DNA of 64,000 nucleotides from CAIYRG01 sp964494505 (GTDB taxonomy: Bacteria; Pseudomonadota; Alphaproteobacteria; Micropepsales; Micropepsaceae), in NCBI GenBank assembly GCA_964494505.1, contig CAZBRO010000021.1, positions 31,123 through 95,122 of the forward strand, in the 5' to 3' direction. The notes beneath the pieces were generated by a model that saw nothing but the letters and a program-made list of their open reading frames with translations, was not told the DNA's origin and made no database searches. A program made the translations under genes and the position numbers. Positions 47,174 to 56,350 of the stretch are shown piece after piece. Positions within the stretch are counted from its first letter, which is position 1. The number at the start of each line of letters is the position of its first letter.

Positions 47174-49393
47174 TTAGAAAAAGCTGATGGGGTCGATGTC
47201 GATGGTGAGCCGGATGGAGGAGGGGATTTTCACCTCGGCGAGCCAGGTCCGCAGATAAGACTGCACGTCGACGTTCTTCTCAGCCTGTACCAGAAGCCGT
47301 TCGCGCGTGCGTCCGCGCAGCACCTGATAGAACGCGGGCGCCGGTCCCCACACCGAAACCCCCCGCGCTTTCGGGGCCGCAAGCGCCAGCTCGCGGCCCA
47401 ACTCGCGCACCCGCGCAGCGTCTTCACCTGCCAGGATCAGGGATGCCAACCGTCCGAACGGCGGAATGCCGCCGCGCTCGCGCAACCGCATCTCCTCGTC
47501 CAGGAAATCGTCGCGCGCGTGAGACGCAAGCGCCCGCATCACCGGATCGTCGGGATTGCGCGTCTGAATGTAAACCAGCCCCGGCCGGTCGCCGCGGCCC
47601 GAACGGCCCGCCACCTGATGCAGCATCTGGAAACTGCGTTCGGCCGCGCGCGGATCGCCCGCGCCGCCGCCGAGATCCGCATCCACGATGCCGGCGAGCG
47701 TCAGTTGCGGGAAATGATGGCCCTTGGCGACGATCTGCGTGCCGATGATGACGTCGATCTCGCCCTTGGAAAAAGCCCGGATGACGGCTTGCGTCTCGGC
47801 GGGACCGAGCAACGTATCGCTGGACGCGATCGCCACGCGCGCATCGGGGAAAGCGGCGCGGAATTCTTCCTCGACGCGCTCCACGCCGGGTCCGCAGGCG
47901 ACATAGGAATGCTCCGCGCCGCATTGGGCGCAAGCCGCGGGGATAGCGGTCTCGTAGGCGCAATGATGGCAGATGAGCCGCTTGCGGGAGCGGTGCTCCA
48001 CCATCCAGGCCGAGCAATTGCGGCAGGTCTCCTTTCGTCCGCATACGGTACAAAGCGTCAGCGGGGCATAGCCGCGCCGGTTCAGGAACAACAGCGCCTG
48101 CTCGCCCGCGCCCAATGTCGCGGCCAATGCGGCGCGCAAGGGCGGCGACAAATATTGCCCCGGCTCGCCATGCTCGATGCGCATATCGATCAGGCGCACC
48201 TCCGGCATTTCGGCGGCGCCATGCCGGTGCGCGAGTTTCAGCCATTCGTAGCGGCCGGTCTTGGCGTTGACATAGGTTTCGAGCGATGGCGTCGCCGAGG
48301 CAAGCACCACTGGGCAGTTCTCCAGCCGCGCCCGCACCACCGCCATGTCGCGGGCGTGATAGATGACGCCCTCTTCCTGTTTGTAGGCGTGCTCATGCTC
48401 TTCATCGACAATAATGAGGCCGAGACGCGCGAAGGGCAGGAACAGCGCCGAGCGCGCGCCCACCACCACATGTGCTTCGCCGCTCATCACCGCGCGATAG
48501 GCGCGCTTGCGCTCGCGCAAGGTGAGATCGGAATGCCATTCCACCGGACGGCACCCGAAGCGCGCGGCGAAACGGTCGAGGAATTGCACCGTCAGCGCAA
48601 TCTCGGGCAGCAGGATCAGGGCCTGACGCCCTTCGGAGAGCGCTTCGGCCACGGCTTCGAAATAGGCCTCCGTCTTGCCCGAACCCGTGACGCCATCGAG
48701 CAGCGCCACCGAGAATTCGCGCTTGCGCACCGCGTCGCGCATATGTTCGGCGGCGCGCAACTGATCCGGACTGAGCTTGACTGCATCGAAGGTCGCGTCG
48801 GGTTCGGGGTAGGCTGCGAATTCCGGCAGCGCCAGCCATGTCAGCGCCCCCATATCGGCGAGGCCCTTCACCACGCCGGGCGTCACGCCTGCAAGGTCGG
48901 TGATTTCCGACAGCCCCCGCGCCAGTCCATCGGCCATCAGCGCGAGCACGCGTTCGCGCGCGGGCGTCGCCCGCGGCGGCGCGCCGGGCCCGAGGATGAG
49001 CCCCTTGCGCCCCATTTCCGGGTCGAATGCAGCCCTGACGCGCAAGCCGAGCGCCAGAACCGCGCCCACCGGCGACAGCGTGTAGCGCGCCACCCAATCG
49101 ATGAAATCACACAAAACGGGCGGCAGGCGGTAACCGTCGATTGGTTCGGCGAGACGCAGCTTCGCGTCGGCAATCCCGCCTTCGGCGCTGCCCCAGACGA
49201 CGCCCACCAGCTCGCGCCCGCCGAGCCGCGCGCGCACCAGCATGCCGCGTTTCGGTATCACGCCACCGGGCAGCGCATAATCATAGGCTTGCGCCAAAGG
49301 CACCGGCAGAAGCACGCCGGCGCGAGGGGCCGTAACGGGTGCCGCGACAATCGAGGCTTGAGCCGGCACGCGTTTCCCTTCATCCCTACCCAT
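47174..49393 (-). CDS. priA: Primosomal helicase PriA
   Basis: 739 residues. N-terminal 3'-DNA-binding domain (VLLPVPLAQAYDYALPGG), Walker A GVTGSGKTEAY (about 234-244), DEEHEHAYKQEEG (DEEH box), zinc-binding cysteine clusters (CTVCGRKETCRNCSAW, CHHCAYE, CAQCGAE), and motifs V/VI including GTQIVAKGHHFP and QVAGRSGRGDRPG. It restarts stalled replication forks. Upstream of transaldolase and xerC as in many alphaproteobacteria, though on the opposite strand. Confidence 0.96.
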   Translation of the reverse strand: MGRDEGKRVPAQASIVAAPVTAPRAGVLLPVPLAQAYDYALPGGVIPKRGMLVRARLGGRELVGVVWGSAEGGIADAKLRLAEPIDGYRLPPVLCDFIDWVARYTLSPVGAVLALGLRVRAAFDPEMGRKGLILGPGAPPRATPARERVLALMADGLARGLSEITDLAGVTPGVVKGLADMGALTWLALPEFAAYPEPDATFDAVKLSPDQLRAAEHMRDAVRKREFSVALLDGVTGSGKTEAYFEAVAEALSEGRQALILLPEIALTVQFLDRFAARFGCRPVEWHSDLTLRERKRAYRAVMSGEAHVVVGARSALFLPFARLGLIIVDEEHEHAYKQEEGVIYHARDMAVVRARLENCPVVLASATPSLETYVNAKTGRYEWLKLAHRHGAAEMPEVRLIDMRIEHGEPGQYLSPPLRAALAATLGAGEQALLFLNRRGYAPLTLCTVCGRKETCRNCSAWMVEHRSRKRLICHHCAYETAIPAACAQCGAEHSYVACGPGVERVEEEFRAAFPDARVAIASSDTLLGPAETQAVIRAFSKGEIDVIIGTQIVAKGHHFPQLTLAGIVDADLGGGAGDPRAAERSFQMLHQVAGRSGRGDRPGLVYIQTRNPDDPVMRALASHARDDFLDEEMRLRERGGIPPFGRLASLILAGEDAARVRELGRELALAAPKARGVSVWGPAPAFYQVLRGRTRERLLVQAEKNVDVQSYLRTWLAEVKIPSSIRLTIDIDPISFF

Positions 49394-49443
49394 GAACGGG
49401 CTAGTTTGGCCCTCGTACCGAACCGGTCAAGCAGGGTAGGCCC

Positions 49444-50097
49444 ATGAAACTTTTCATCGACAGCGCGGATCCCAAGGAAATCGCCGCCCTCGCCGCAACC
49501 GGCCTCGTGGATGGGGTCACGACGAACCCTTCGCTCGCCGCCAAGACGGGGCAGAACCTGTTCGACGCCTTGCGCGCGATCTGCGAAATGGTGCCCGGTT
49601 CCGTCAGCGCGGAAGTCACGGCGGTCGAAACCGCCGCCATGATTTCGGAAGGCAAGAAGCTCGCCAAAGTCGCCGGCAATATCACCATCAAGGTGCCGCT
49701 GACCTGGGACGGGCTGAAGGCGTGCAAGGCGCTGACTTCGGACGGGCATACGGTGAATGTGACGCTCTGCTTCTCGCCCAATCAGGCGCTGCTGGCGGCC
49801 AAGGCGGGGGCGACATTCATCTCGCCCTTCATCGGGCGGCTCGACGATGCCGGCCATGAGGGCGTGGCGCTGATCCGCGAGATAAGGCTGATCTACGACA
49901 ATTACGGCTTTGCCACGGAGATTCTGGCGGCCTCGATCCGGCATCCGACCCATGTGCGCGATGTGGCGATGGCCGGCGCGGATGTCGCCACCATGCCGCC
50001 TGCGATCTTCCGCCAATTGATCCAGCACCCGCTGACCGACAAGGGCTTGGCCGCCTTCCTCGAGGACTGGAAGAAAACCGGCCAGACGATTTTGTAA
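49444..50097 (+). CDS. tal: Transaldolase / fructose-6-phosphate aldolase (TalC-like)
   Basis: 217 residues, the short transaldolase form. MKLFIDSADPKEI, GVTTNPSLAAKTG, catalytic Lys 83 in ITIKVPLTWDGLKAC, VNVTLCFSPNQALLAAKAGA and FISPFIGRLDD. It acts in the non-oxidative pentose phosphate pathway. The stop overlaps the xerC start (TAATG). Confidence 0.95.
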   Translation: MKLFIDSADPKEIAALAATGLVDGVTTNPSLAAKTGQNLFDALRAICEMVPGSVSAEVTAVETAAMISEGKKLAKVAGNITIKVPLTWDGLKACKALTSDGHTVNVTLCFSPNQALLAAKAGATFISPFIGRLDDAGHEGVALIREIRLIYDNYGFATEILAASIRHPTHVRDVAMAGADVATMPPAIFRQLIQHPLTDKGLAAFLEDWKKTGQTIL

Positions 50098-51014
50098 TGG
50101 CGGAGAACGTCGGCGAGCTGAAGCGCGCGTGGCTTGCGAGCCTCGCCCATGAACGGCGCATGAGCCCGCATACGCTCCGAGCCTATGACGACGACTCGGC
50201 GCGGTTTATGGGCTTCCTGACGCAGCATCGGGGGGCTCAGGTGACATTGGCGACGCTCCGCGATTTGCGCGTGGGCGATGTGCGGGCGTTCCTGACGGCG
50301 CGGCGGGCCGAGGGGCTTGGCGCTCGCGGCATCCAGCGGGCGCTCGCCGCGCTGCGCTCGTTCTACCGCTATCTCGAACGGGAGAACCTGGCCGAGGGTG
50401 CCGCCTTGCGAGCGGTCAAGAGCCCGAAGCTGCCGCGCACGCTGCCGCGGCCGTTGAGCGAGCGGGATGCAGCGCGGACCATCGACGAAGCCGGGCAGGA
50501 AGAGGAACCCTGGATCGCCGCGCGCAACGCGGCGCTGATCACGCTGCTCTACGGCACGGGCCTGCGCATTTCCGAGGCGCTGAGTCTGAAGCGCGGCGAT
50601 GCCCCGTTGGGCGAGACAGTCGTCATCCTGGGCAAGGGCAGCAAGGAGCGCGCCGTCCCCGTGATCGCGGCCGTGCGCGAGGCGGTGGACCGGTATGCCG
50701 GTGCCTGTCCCTTCGAGCATGGGCGCAGCGCTCCCTTGTTCCTGTCGCGGCGCGGCAAGCCGATGAGCCCGCGCGAGGCCCAAAGCCTTATGCAGAATCT
50801 GCGCGGGCGGCTCGGACTGCCGGCAAGCGCGACACCGCACGCGCTGCGCCATTCCTTCGCGACGCATCTGTTGCAGAACGGCGGAGACTTACGCGCCGTG
50901 CAGGAATTGCTGGGCCACGCCTCGCTGTCGACAACGCAAAAATATACCGAGGTGGAAGGCGCGCGCGTGATGGCGGTCTATGATGCGGCACATCCCCGCG
51001 CGCTCGCGAAATGA
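50097..51014 (+). CDS. xerC: Tyrosine recombinase XerC
   Basis: 305 residues. N-terminal SAM-like domain (HERRMSPHTLRAYDDDSARFMGFL), catalytic Arg in LLYGTGLRISEALSL, Lys in GKGSKERAVPV, HALRHSFATHLL (His-x-x-Arg), LLGHASLSTTQKYTEV with His and nucleophile Tyr. It resolves chromosome dimers at dif with XerD. One-base overlap with tal and a 4-base overlap with the exporter downstream give a coupled operon. Confidence 0.95.
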   Translation: MAENVGELKRAWLASLAHERRMSPHTLRAYDDDSARFMGFLTQHRGAQVTLATLRDLRVGDVRAFLTARRAEGLGARGIQRALAALRSFYRYLERENLAEGAALRAVKSPKLPRTLPRPLSERDAARTIDEAGQEEEPWIAARNAALITLLYGTGLRISEALSLKRGDAPLGETVVILGKGSKERAVPVIAAVREAVDRYAGACPFEHGRSAPLFLSRRGKPMSPREAQSLMQNLRGRLGLPASATPHALRHSFATHLLQNGGDLRAVQELLGHASLSTTQKYTEVEGARVMAVYDAAHPRALAK

Positions 51015-51988
51015 ACAAGGCCGAACGCATCGAATCCGACGCCGTGCTGGCAGAACCCGGAATCGCGGTTCCGGCAGCCGACGCCCGGCGACACGATTCC
51101 ATCGGTTATCTGCTGGCCGCGACAGGTGCGATCCTGTTCTCCATCAAGGCGGTGATCGTGAAGCTCGCCTATGGGCTCTCGGTCGATCCCGAAACGCTGC
51201 TGGCGCTGCGCATGGGATTCTCGCTGCCCTTCTATCTCGTCATCGGATTTCATGCGGTCAGCGGAAGACGGCACAAGCTCGCCGCCATTCCGTCCTTGTC
51301 CCTCACGGTGAAGGCGGCGCTGATCGGCGCGCTCGGCATGTGGGTTGCGAGCTACACCGATTTTCTGGGTCTGCAATACATCTCCGCGCAGTTCGAGCGG
51401 CTGATCCTGCTCACCTATCCGATGTTCGTGGTGATTTTCGGCGCGATGTTCTTCCGCCAGCCGGTGACGGCGCGCGCGCTGATCGCGCTCGGCGTTTCCT
51501 ATGCGGGGCTCGCGCTCATCTTCGGGGAGAATTTTTCGCTTGAAGGCCAGGGCATCGCCATCGGCGCGGCGTGGGTGCTGGCCGCGGCCATTGCGTTCGC
51601 GCTCTACCAATTGCTCGCCAAGAACGCCATCGACGAGATGGGGCCGAAACTCTTCACCTGCATCGGCATGACGGGCGCATCCATCGCCGCGTTCATCCAG
51701 TTCTTCGCCCATCACAGCGGTCGCGAACTCTTGGTCACCGGGCCGTTGCTGTTCTATTCCCTGCTGGTCGCCATCGGCGCTACTGTCCTGCCCACTTTCT
51801 TCATGAGCGCGGCGCTGCACCGGATTTCGGCCCAGGCCAACGCCACCATCGGCGTGTTGAGTCCGGTTTCGACGATCGTTCTCGCCGCCATTATTCTGGG
51901 TGAGCGCTTGACCATGACGGGCGTGCTCGGAACGCTGCTGGTGATCGGCGGCGTCGCCTGGTTCACCTTTTCCGGCCGGCGGAAATAA
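51011..51988 (+). CDS. EamA/DMT-family transporter
   Basis: 325 residues with ten predicted membrane helices in two EamA repeats. The first begins SIGYLLAATGAILFSIKAVIVKLAYG; the second GQGIAIGAAWVLAAAIAFALYQLLAKNAID, ending with ILGERLTMTGVLGTLLVIGGVAWFTF. It is probably a small-metabolite exporter of unknown substrate. ATG overlaps the xerC stop (ATGA). Confidence 0.92.
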   Translation: MNKAERIESDAVLAEPGIAVPAADARRHDSIGYLLAATGAILFSIKAVIVKLAYGLSVDPETLLALRMGFSLPFYLVIGFHAVSGRRHKLAAIPSLSLTVKAALIGALGMWVASYTDFLGLQYISAQFERLILLTYPMFVVIFGAMFFRQPVTARALIALGVSYAGLALIFGENFSLEGQGIAIGAAWVLAAAIAFALYQLLAKNAIDEMGPKLFTCIGMTGASIAAFIQFFAHHSGRELLVTGPLLFYSLLVAIGATVLPTFFMSAALHRISAQANATIGVLSPVSTIVLAAIILGERLTMTGVLGTLLVIGGVAWFTFSGRRK

Positions 51989-51990
51989 GC

Positions 51991-52033
51991 TCATGCTTCG
52001 ACAGGCTCATGCTTCGCCAAGCTCAGCATGAGG
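51991..52033. repeat. CTTCGAC-GCTCAG hairpin repeat (copy 5, with partial duplicate)
   Basis: A truncated half copy (TCATGCTTCGACAGGC) is followed directly by a full one (TCATGCTTCGCCAAGCTC, then AGCATGAGG). It fills the gap between the convergent exporter and olsB genes. Confidence 0.75.
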
Positions 52034-52049
52034 GTTTACTTTTCGGCGG

Positions 52050-53030
52050 TCAGGCGCGTCCGAAGCGGGTAAGCCAGCGCGGGTCGATGCGCGCGACCGG
52101 GAAATAGATCAGCACGTCGGTGGTGCCGAACTGGCGGTCGATCACCGCGCCTTCGCCGATGAAGCTGCCCGCGCGCACATAACCCTTGACCAGCGGCGGC
52201 AGCGCGCGCAGCGCCTCCTTGGGGTCGATCTTCTCTTTCGCCATCAGGTCCATGGCGACGTAGCGCTCGGGCCGCGCGGAAACGCGCTGGCCTTCGGGGG
52301 TGCGGTGGAAATGATGGAGATAGGAGAGCGGCAGTTTCAGCGCCTCGGGATCGGTGCCGGGCAGCGAACCGCAGCCGAACATCACATCGATCGAATAACG
52401 TTCGAGATAATGCACGATGCCGCGCCACAAAAGCTGCATGGTGATGGCCTTGGCGCGATAGCTCTTGATCACGCAGGAGCGGCCGAGTTCGAGATAGCGC
52501 GTGCCCGGCGGATTGCCTGCGAACATGGAGGTGAGATCGTATTCCGCCGAGGTGTAGTAACCGCCGTTACGGGCGGCAACTTCGCCGCGCAACAGCCGGT
52601 AGCAGCCGACCACAACGGGTTCGCCGGCGGCATCCTTGACCTCGCGGTCGATCACCAGCATGTGGTCGCAGAATTTGTCATAGCGGTCGAAGTCGCGCCG
52701 CTGCGCGCGCATCCGAAGTGTCGGGATGGCGCCCATTTCTTCATAGAAGACGCGATAGCGCAGCCTCTGGGCTGCTTCGATTTCGTGTTCGGTTTCGGCG
52801 ATGCGCACTTCGAGCGAACCGAACGCAGCCAGCACCGGCCAGGAATATTCGCGTCGGACGGACGGCAATTGTTCGGGTACGGGAACGAGCGCCGGCGGCG
52901 TCTCCTGCTGCACACCCCAGGCCGCCGCCATCAGCCGCCGCCCGAACTGTATGCGCCGGCGGGTCAGCGCAACGCTCAATCGGCGCCGGGCCATCCCGAA
53001 GCGAAATCTTACGCGGCGCGCAGGCCCCAT
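52050..53030 (-). CDS. olsB: OlsB-family ornithine N-acyltransferase-like protein
   Basis: 326 residues. GNAT-type acyltransferase: EAAQRLRYRVFYEEMGA, DRYDKFCDHMLVID, VVGCYRLL, YLELGRSCVIKSYRAKAITMQLLWRGI, YLERYSIDVMFGCGSLPGTDPEAL and a C-terminal PPLVKGYVRAGSFIGEGAVIDRQFGTTDVLIYFPV. These match OlsB (3-hydroxyacyl-ACP to ornithine, making lyso-ornithine lipid). ATG 53030 follows AGGAGAACGAT. olsA is not in the window. Confidence 0.9.
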   Translation of the reverse strand: MGPARRVRFRFGMARRRLSVALTRRRIQFGRRLMAAAWGVQQETPPALVPVPEQLPSVRREYSWPVLAAFGSLEVRIAETEHEIEAAQRLRYRVFYEEMGAIPTLRMRAQRRDFDRYDKFCDHMLVIDREVKDAAGEPVVVGCYRLLRGEVAARNGGYYTSAEYDLTSMFAGNPPGTRYLELGRSCVIKSYRAKAITMQLLWRGIVHYLERYSIDVMFGCGSLPGTDPEALKLPLSYLHHFHRTPEGQRVSARPERYVAMDLMAKEKIDPKEALRALPPLVKGYVRAGSFIGEGAVIDRQFGTTDVLIYFPVARIDPRWLTRFGRA

Positions 53031-53181
53031 ATCGTTCTCCTGCGGGTAAGGGAGCCTAAAACATGCTTGCACGCAAGCATCATACAGGCCAGCCGATATG
53101 CCCCCATCAAACCCCTATCCATATTGACTGTATCACGCAGGCCAAGTCCGCGCCCAGTCACTTTACTGGCAGTGTTCAAGC

Positions 53182-54534
53182 TCATTTGTGCGATGTCGCG
53201 CTGCTGCCCGGCCGGTGAGCTTGCACAAGGAAAAGGCAGAGTATCAACGCCGGCAGCGCAATGGCTGCCGCGCCTGCGAAAAAGATCGCATAGGCGTCCA
53301 TCAGATTGCGGCCGCGGGAAAGCGCGTCCACGGTTTCCCCGGAAAAGCCTTTCAGGATTTTCCCGAAATAGGCGTAGGTCGCCGACAGGAGCGCATATTG
53401 CGTCGCGGTGTAACCGAGGCTGGTAAGACTCGACATATAGGTGACGAGCGCAACGCCGGCGAAGGAAAGCCCGAAACTGTCCACAGCCATGATCGCCGCG
53501 AAAATCGTCAAATCGCCGCCGGAATAGGCGAGCGGAACGTAAGCTGCAACCGCGATTGATTCCATCAGGATGCCGATGACGAGCGTGCGCAAATAGCCGA
53601 AGCGCGCGGCGCACAGCCCGCCCGCCGCGATGCCGAGAAGCGACGACATCAGTCCGACGGATGCGCGGATGCTGCCGACCGCATCCTTGGACAACCCCAC
53701 GTCGTGATAGAACGTGTTCGCCATCGGGCCCGAAACGAAATTCGGAATCTGATACAGGCTGATCACCGCGAGCATCAGCAGGCCAAGCCAGCGATGCGTG
53801 CGGAAGAAGCTGACGAACGGGCCGATCACCGCGTCGGCAAAACCGCGAACGCTGGAGAGCGGCAGGGCGCGCTGCATTTCGTCCATCATTTCGTCTGCGC
53901 GCAGCGGCTCCGTCGCTTTCCAGGTGGCGAAGAAGCCCACGCCCATCAGCGCGGCCATCAGACCATAGGAGATCGGCCAGCCCAGATGATTGGCGGCGAT
54001 GAGGATGAGCGCTTCGGTCACCAGCAGCGCCGCGCGATAACCAAGCTGCGCCGCCGAGGACAGGACGCCCAGTTCGTTGCCGTTCTCTGCGACTTCGATT
54101 CGCCATGCGTCGATGACAATGTCCTGAGTCGATGACGCAAATGCGACGACAAGCGCGAAGGCCCCAAGCGTCGCCAATCCGCCCGCCGGTCCGATCAGCG
54201 ACATGGCGATGAGGCCGAGACAGACCATGGATTGGGAGGCGAACATCCAGCCGCGCCGTCGGCCGAAACGCCCGAACAGGGGCGCGTCCGTGCGGTCGAC
54301 GATGGGCGCCCACAAGGGTTTGAGCGAATAGGCAAGGCCGACCCAGGAAATGAATCCGATGGCGGTCAACGACGTCCCGGCATCGCGCAGCCAATAGGAG
54401 AGCGTGTTGCCGGTGAGCATGAAGGGCAGGCCCGAGGCGAAGCCGAGCAGCAGCATGGTCAGAGCGCGCGGCCGGCAATAGATGCGCCAGGAATCGAAGC
54501 GGCGTTTGGACGGGAGACTCGCGGCAACGCTCAT
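53182..54534 (-). CDS. ampG: AmpG-type MFS permease
   Basis: 450 residues with 12-14 membrane helices. AmpG pattern: LTMLLLGFASGLPFMLTGNTLSYWLRDAG, YSLKPLWAPIVDR, FGRRRGWMFASQ, AFASSTQDIVIDAWRIE and YGLMAALMGVG. AmpG imports anhydromuropeptides for cell-wall recycling and links to beta-lactamase induction in other bacteria. It lies downstream of the four-paralogue operon (95-bp gap). Confidence 0.9.
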   Translation of the reverse strand: MSVAASLPSKRRFDSWRIYCRPRALTMLLLGFASGLPFMLTGNTLSYWLRDAGTSLTAIGFISWVGLAYSLKPLWAPIVDRTDAPLFGRFGRRRGWMFASQSMVCLGLIAMSLIGPAGGLATLGAFALVVAFASSTQDIVIDAWRIEVAENGNELGVLSSAAQLGYRAALLVTEALILIAANHLGWPISYGLMAALMGVGFFATWKATEPLRADEMMDEMQRALPLSSVRGFADAVIGPFVSFFRTHRWLGLLMLAVISLYQIPNFVSGPMANTFYHDVGLSKDAVGSIRASVGLMSSLLGIAAGGLCAARFGYLRTLVIGILMESIAVAAYVPLAYSGGDLTIFAAIMAVDSFGLSFAGVALVTYMSSLTSLGYTATQYALLSATYAYFGKILKGFSGETVDALSRGRNLMDAYAIFFAGAAAIALPALILCLFLVQAHRPGSSATSHK

Positions 54535-54629
54535 CGGGCGACTCTAAGGCTGCGTTTGCAGACCATATCCGACAACGCGCGAAAAAGCCCCTTGGCTTGC
54601 GCCCGCGCCGGATGGCCGGCGCCGGTGGC

Positions 54630-55448
54630 TCAAAAGTCGGGTTTTGCCGCCGCGGGCATCGGCGCGATGCCGTAATGGTAATAATCGGGATTGTTCTCGG
54701 CGCAGACCATTTCCGTCATCTGGCCCTGCGGGGTTCTCTCGTAAACCTGCCGCGCGGACCATGGCATGGTGAAAGCGCCGGGATCGTCGACGCTTATGGC
54801 GACATCGATGCGCTTGCCGTCTCCGGCCAGTTTCCAGCGCTCGACGACATGCAGCCGATCCGAATGCGGCGTGCGGTAATTGTCGATGAAGCTCTTGTCG
54901 TTGAGCCCGACAGTATCGACGACCAGCGTGTCGCCGTTTTCGTAATGGCCGACCGATTCGCCATACCAGGACGGTTTCGGCCGCGCCGAGTGCGGCACGC
55001 CGAGATAGATGTGCCGCACCTGCTGGTCGCCCTCGTTGATCATCACGACCTCTTTCGCCGTCTGCACGACATAGACCGTGCGCGCGCCGCAGCCGAAAAC
55101 GAGGAAGCCCGGCACGCCCGCCGGCCAGCAGCTCGCGCGCGCGGTGAAGGCGATCTTGCCTGCGAGCACCTCGTCATTGTCCTTTTTCATCCGTGCGATC
55201 ACCCAGGGCTGCAGGATCGGGTTGGAAAGATCGCCGATGCGGAAGGTCGGCTGTCCGCTCGTGTTGTTGCGGACATAGGGATGCGCGGGATCGAAGGTGA
55301 CGGGGCCGGGCCCGCTCGAAGGCGGCAGGAATTCGGTGTCCGCGAGCCAGCCGAAATCGCGCGACGAAAAATCGGGAATGGATGCAACCGGCGCCGCTCC
55401 GCTGCACACGAGAGCCGCGACCACGGCCAGTGCCGCGCGTTCCGCCAC
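54630..55448 (-). CDS. Secreted paralogue 4 of a tandem family
   Basis: 272 residues beginning with GTG at 55448, two bases after the preceding paralogue's stop. Signal peptide (about 1-23). Core motifs shared by the four tandem copies: ASCWPAGVPGFLVF, KEVVMINEGDQQVRHIYLGVPHSARPKPSWYGESVGHYENGDTLVVDTVG, YRTPHSDRLHVVERWKL, VDDPGAFTMPWSARQVYER, ending MVCAENNPDYYHYG...KPDF. The same core occurs in uncharacterised proteins of acidobacteria and sphingomonads. Likely a beta-rich periplasmic or extracellular protein. Function unknown. This is the most divergent copy. Confidence 0.82.
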   Translation of the reverse strand: MAERAALAVVAALVCSGAAPVASIPDFSSRDFGWLADTEFLPPSSGPGPVTFDPAHPYVRNNTSGQPTFRIGDLSNPILQPWVIARMKKDNDEVLAGKIAFTARASCWPAGVPGFLVFGCGARTVYVVQTAKEVVMINEGDQQVRHIYLGVPHSARPKPSWYGESVGHYENGDTLVVDTVGLNDKSFIDNYRTPHSDRLHVVERWKLAGDGKRIDVAISVDDPGAFTMPWSARQVYERTPQGQMTEMVCAENNPDYYHYGIAPMPAAAKPDF

Positions 55449-55450
55449 GC

Positions 55451-56338
55451 TCAGAAATCCGCTCTCGCGGCTTGCGGAATCGCGATCGACTCGTTGCCGA
55501 AATAGGCGCCGGGATTTTCCGCGCAGCTCATCTCCAGGATCGGCCCCGCCACGGCCGAGGACGAAAGCTCCGTCACCGGAATATCGTTCTCGGCGACTCC
55601 CGGCTCGACCCGGCGGTAACGCTGCATGGCATCCCAGGGCATGGTGAAGGCCCCCGGATCCTCGACATGGATGCGCGCTTCCAGATTCTTGCCGCCATTG
55701 AGCATGCGATAGCGTTCGGTCACATGGAGCTTGTCCGAATGCGGCGTGTAGAAATTGTCGACATAAGTGTTGGTGTTGAGCCCGATGGTATCGACCACCA
55801 GCGTGTCGCCCTCATAATGGCCGACGGATTCCCCGAACCAGGACGGCTTTGGATGGGGCGAATGCGGCTGGTTCAAATACACATGCCGCACCTGATGGTC
55901 GCCCTGCCAGACCATCAGGACTTCCTTCTCGCCCTGGACGAAGAAGATCGGATGGATCACGTAAAGATCGAATCCCGGAACGCCCGTGGGCCAGCAGCTC
56001 GCCTGCCTGGAGAGTCCGCCGCGCCCCGATTGGATCAGCAGGTTGTGCTTGCGCAATTCCTCCTTGGTCCAGGGCTGAAGGATGGGGCTCGCCAAGTCCG
56101 CCATGGGCAGGGTCGGCTGCTGGCCGGTGCGGCGAAAATCCTCGTTCGTGATGCGCGGGAATTTGGGGTCCTGCTGCACCGGCCCCACCCCTGAGGCGGG
56201 CACGGTGAACTCGGTTCCAAGCGCGATCCAGCCGACGGCAGGATTGGGCGCGAATTGCGGGGCCGCAGGCGCGGCCGCCGCGTCCGCGGCGAACCCTGCG
56301 AGAACGGCTGCGAGGAAATGTGCTTTGAAAGCCGGCAT
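55451..56338 (-). CDS. Secreted paralogue 3 of a tandem family
   Basis: 295 residues with a signal peptide ending around AAAAPAA. Core: FAPNPAVGWIALGTEF, QASCWPTGVPGFDLYV, QGEKEVLMVWQGDHQVRHVYLNQPHSPHPKPSWFGESVGHYEGDTLVVDTIGLNTNTYVDNFYTPHSDKLHVTERYRM, VEDPGAFTMPWDAMQRYRRVEPG, and the C-terminal EMSCAENPGAYFGNES...RADF. A pair of cysteines (SCWP and SCAEN) is common to all copies and may be disulfide-bonded. An AGGGGAAACGCGG site precedes the ATG. Confidence 0.85.
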   Translation of the reverse strand: MPAFKAHFLAAVLAGFAADAAAAPAAPQFAPNPAVGWIALGTEFTVPASGVGPVQQDPKFPRITNEDFRRTGQQPTLPMADLASPILQPWTKEELRKHNLLIQSGRGGLSRQASCWPTGVPGFDLYVIHPIFFVQGEKEVLMVWQGDHQVRHVYLNQPHSPHPKPSWFGESVGHYEGDTLVVDTIGLNTNTYVDNFYTPHSDKLHVTERYRMLNGGKNLEARIHVEDPGAFTMPWDAMQRYRRVEPGVAENDIPVTELSSSAVAGPILEMSCAENPGAYFGNESIAIPQAARADF

Positions 56339-56350
56339 CCGCGTTTCCCC

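Noticed and set aside
50097..51014. Tyrosine recombinase as a phage or island integrase
   Set aside because: Sequence features, length and the priA/transaldolase neighbourhood fit chromosomal XerC; no att sites, tRNA or phage genes nearby.
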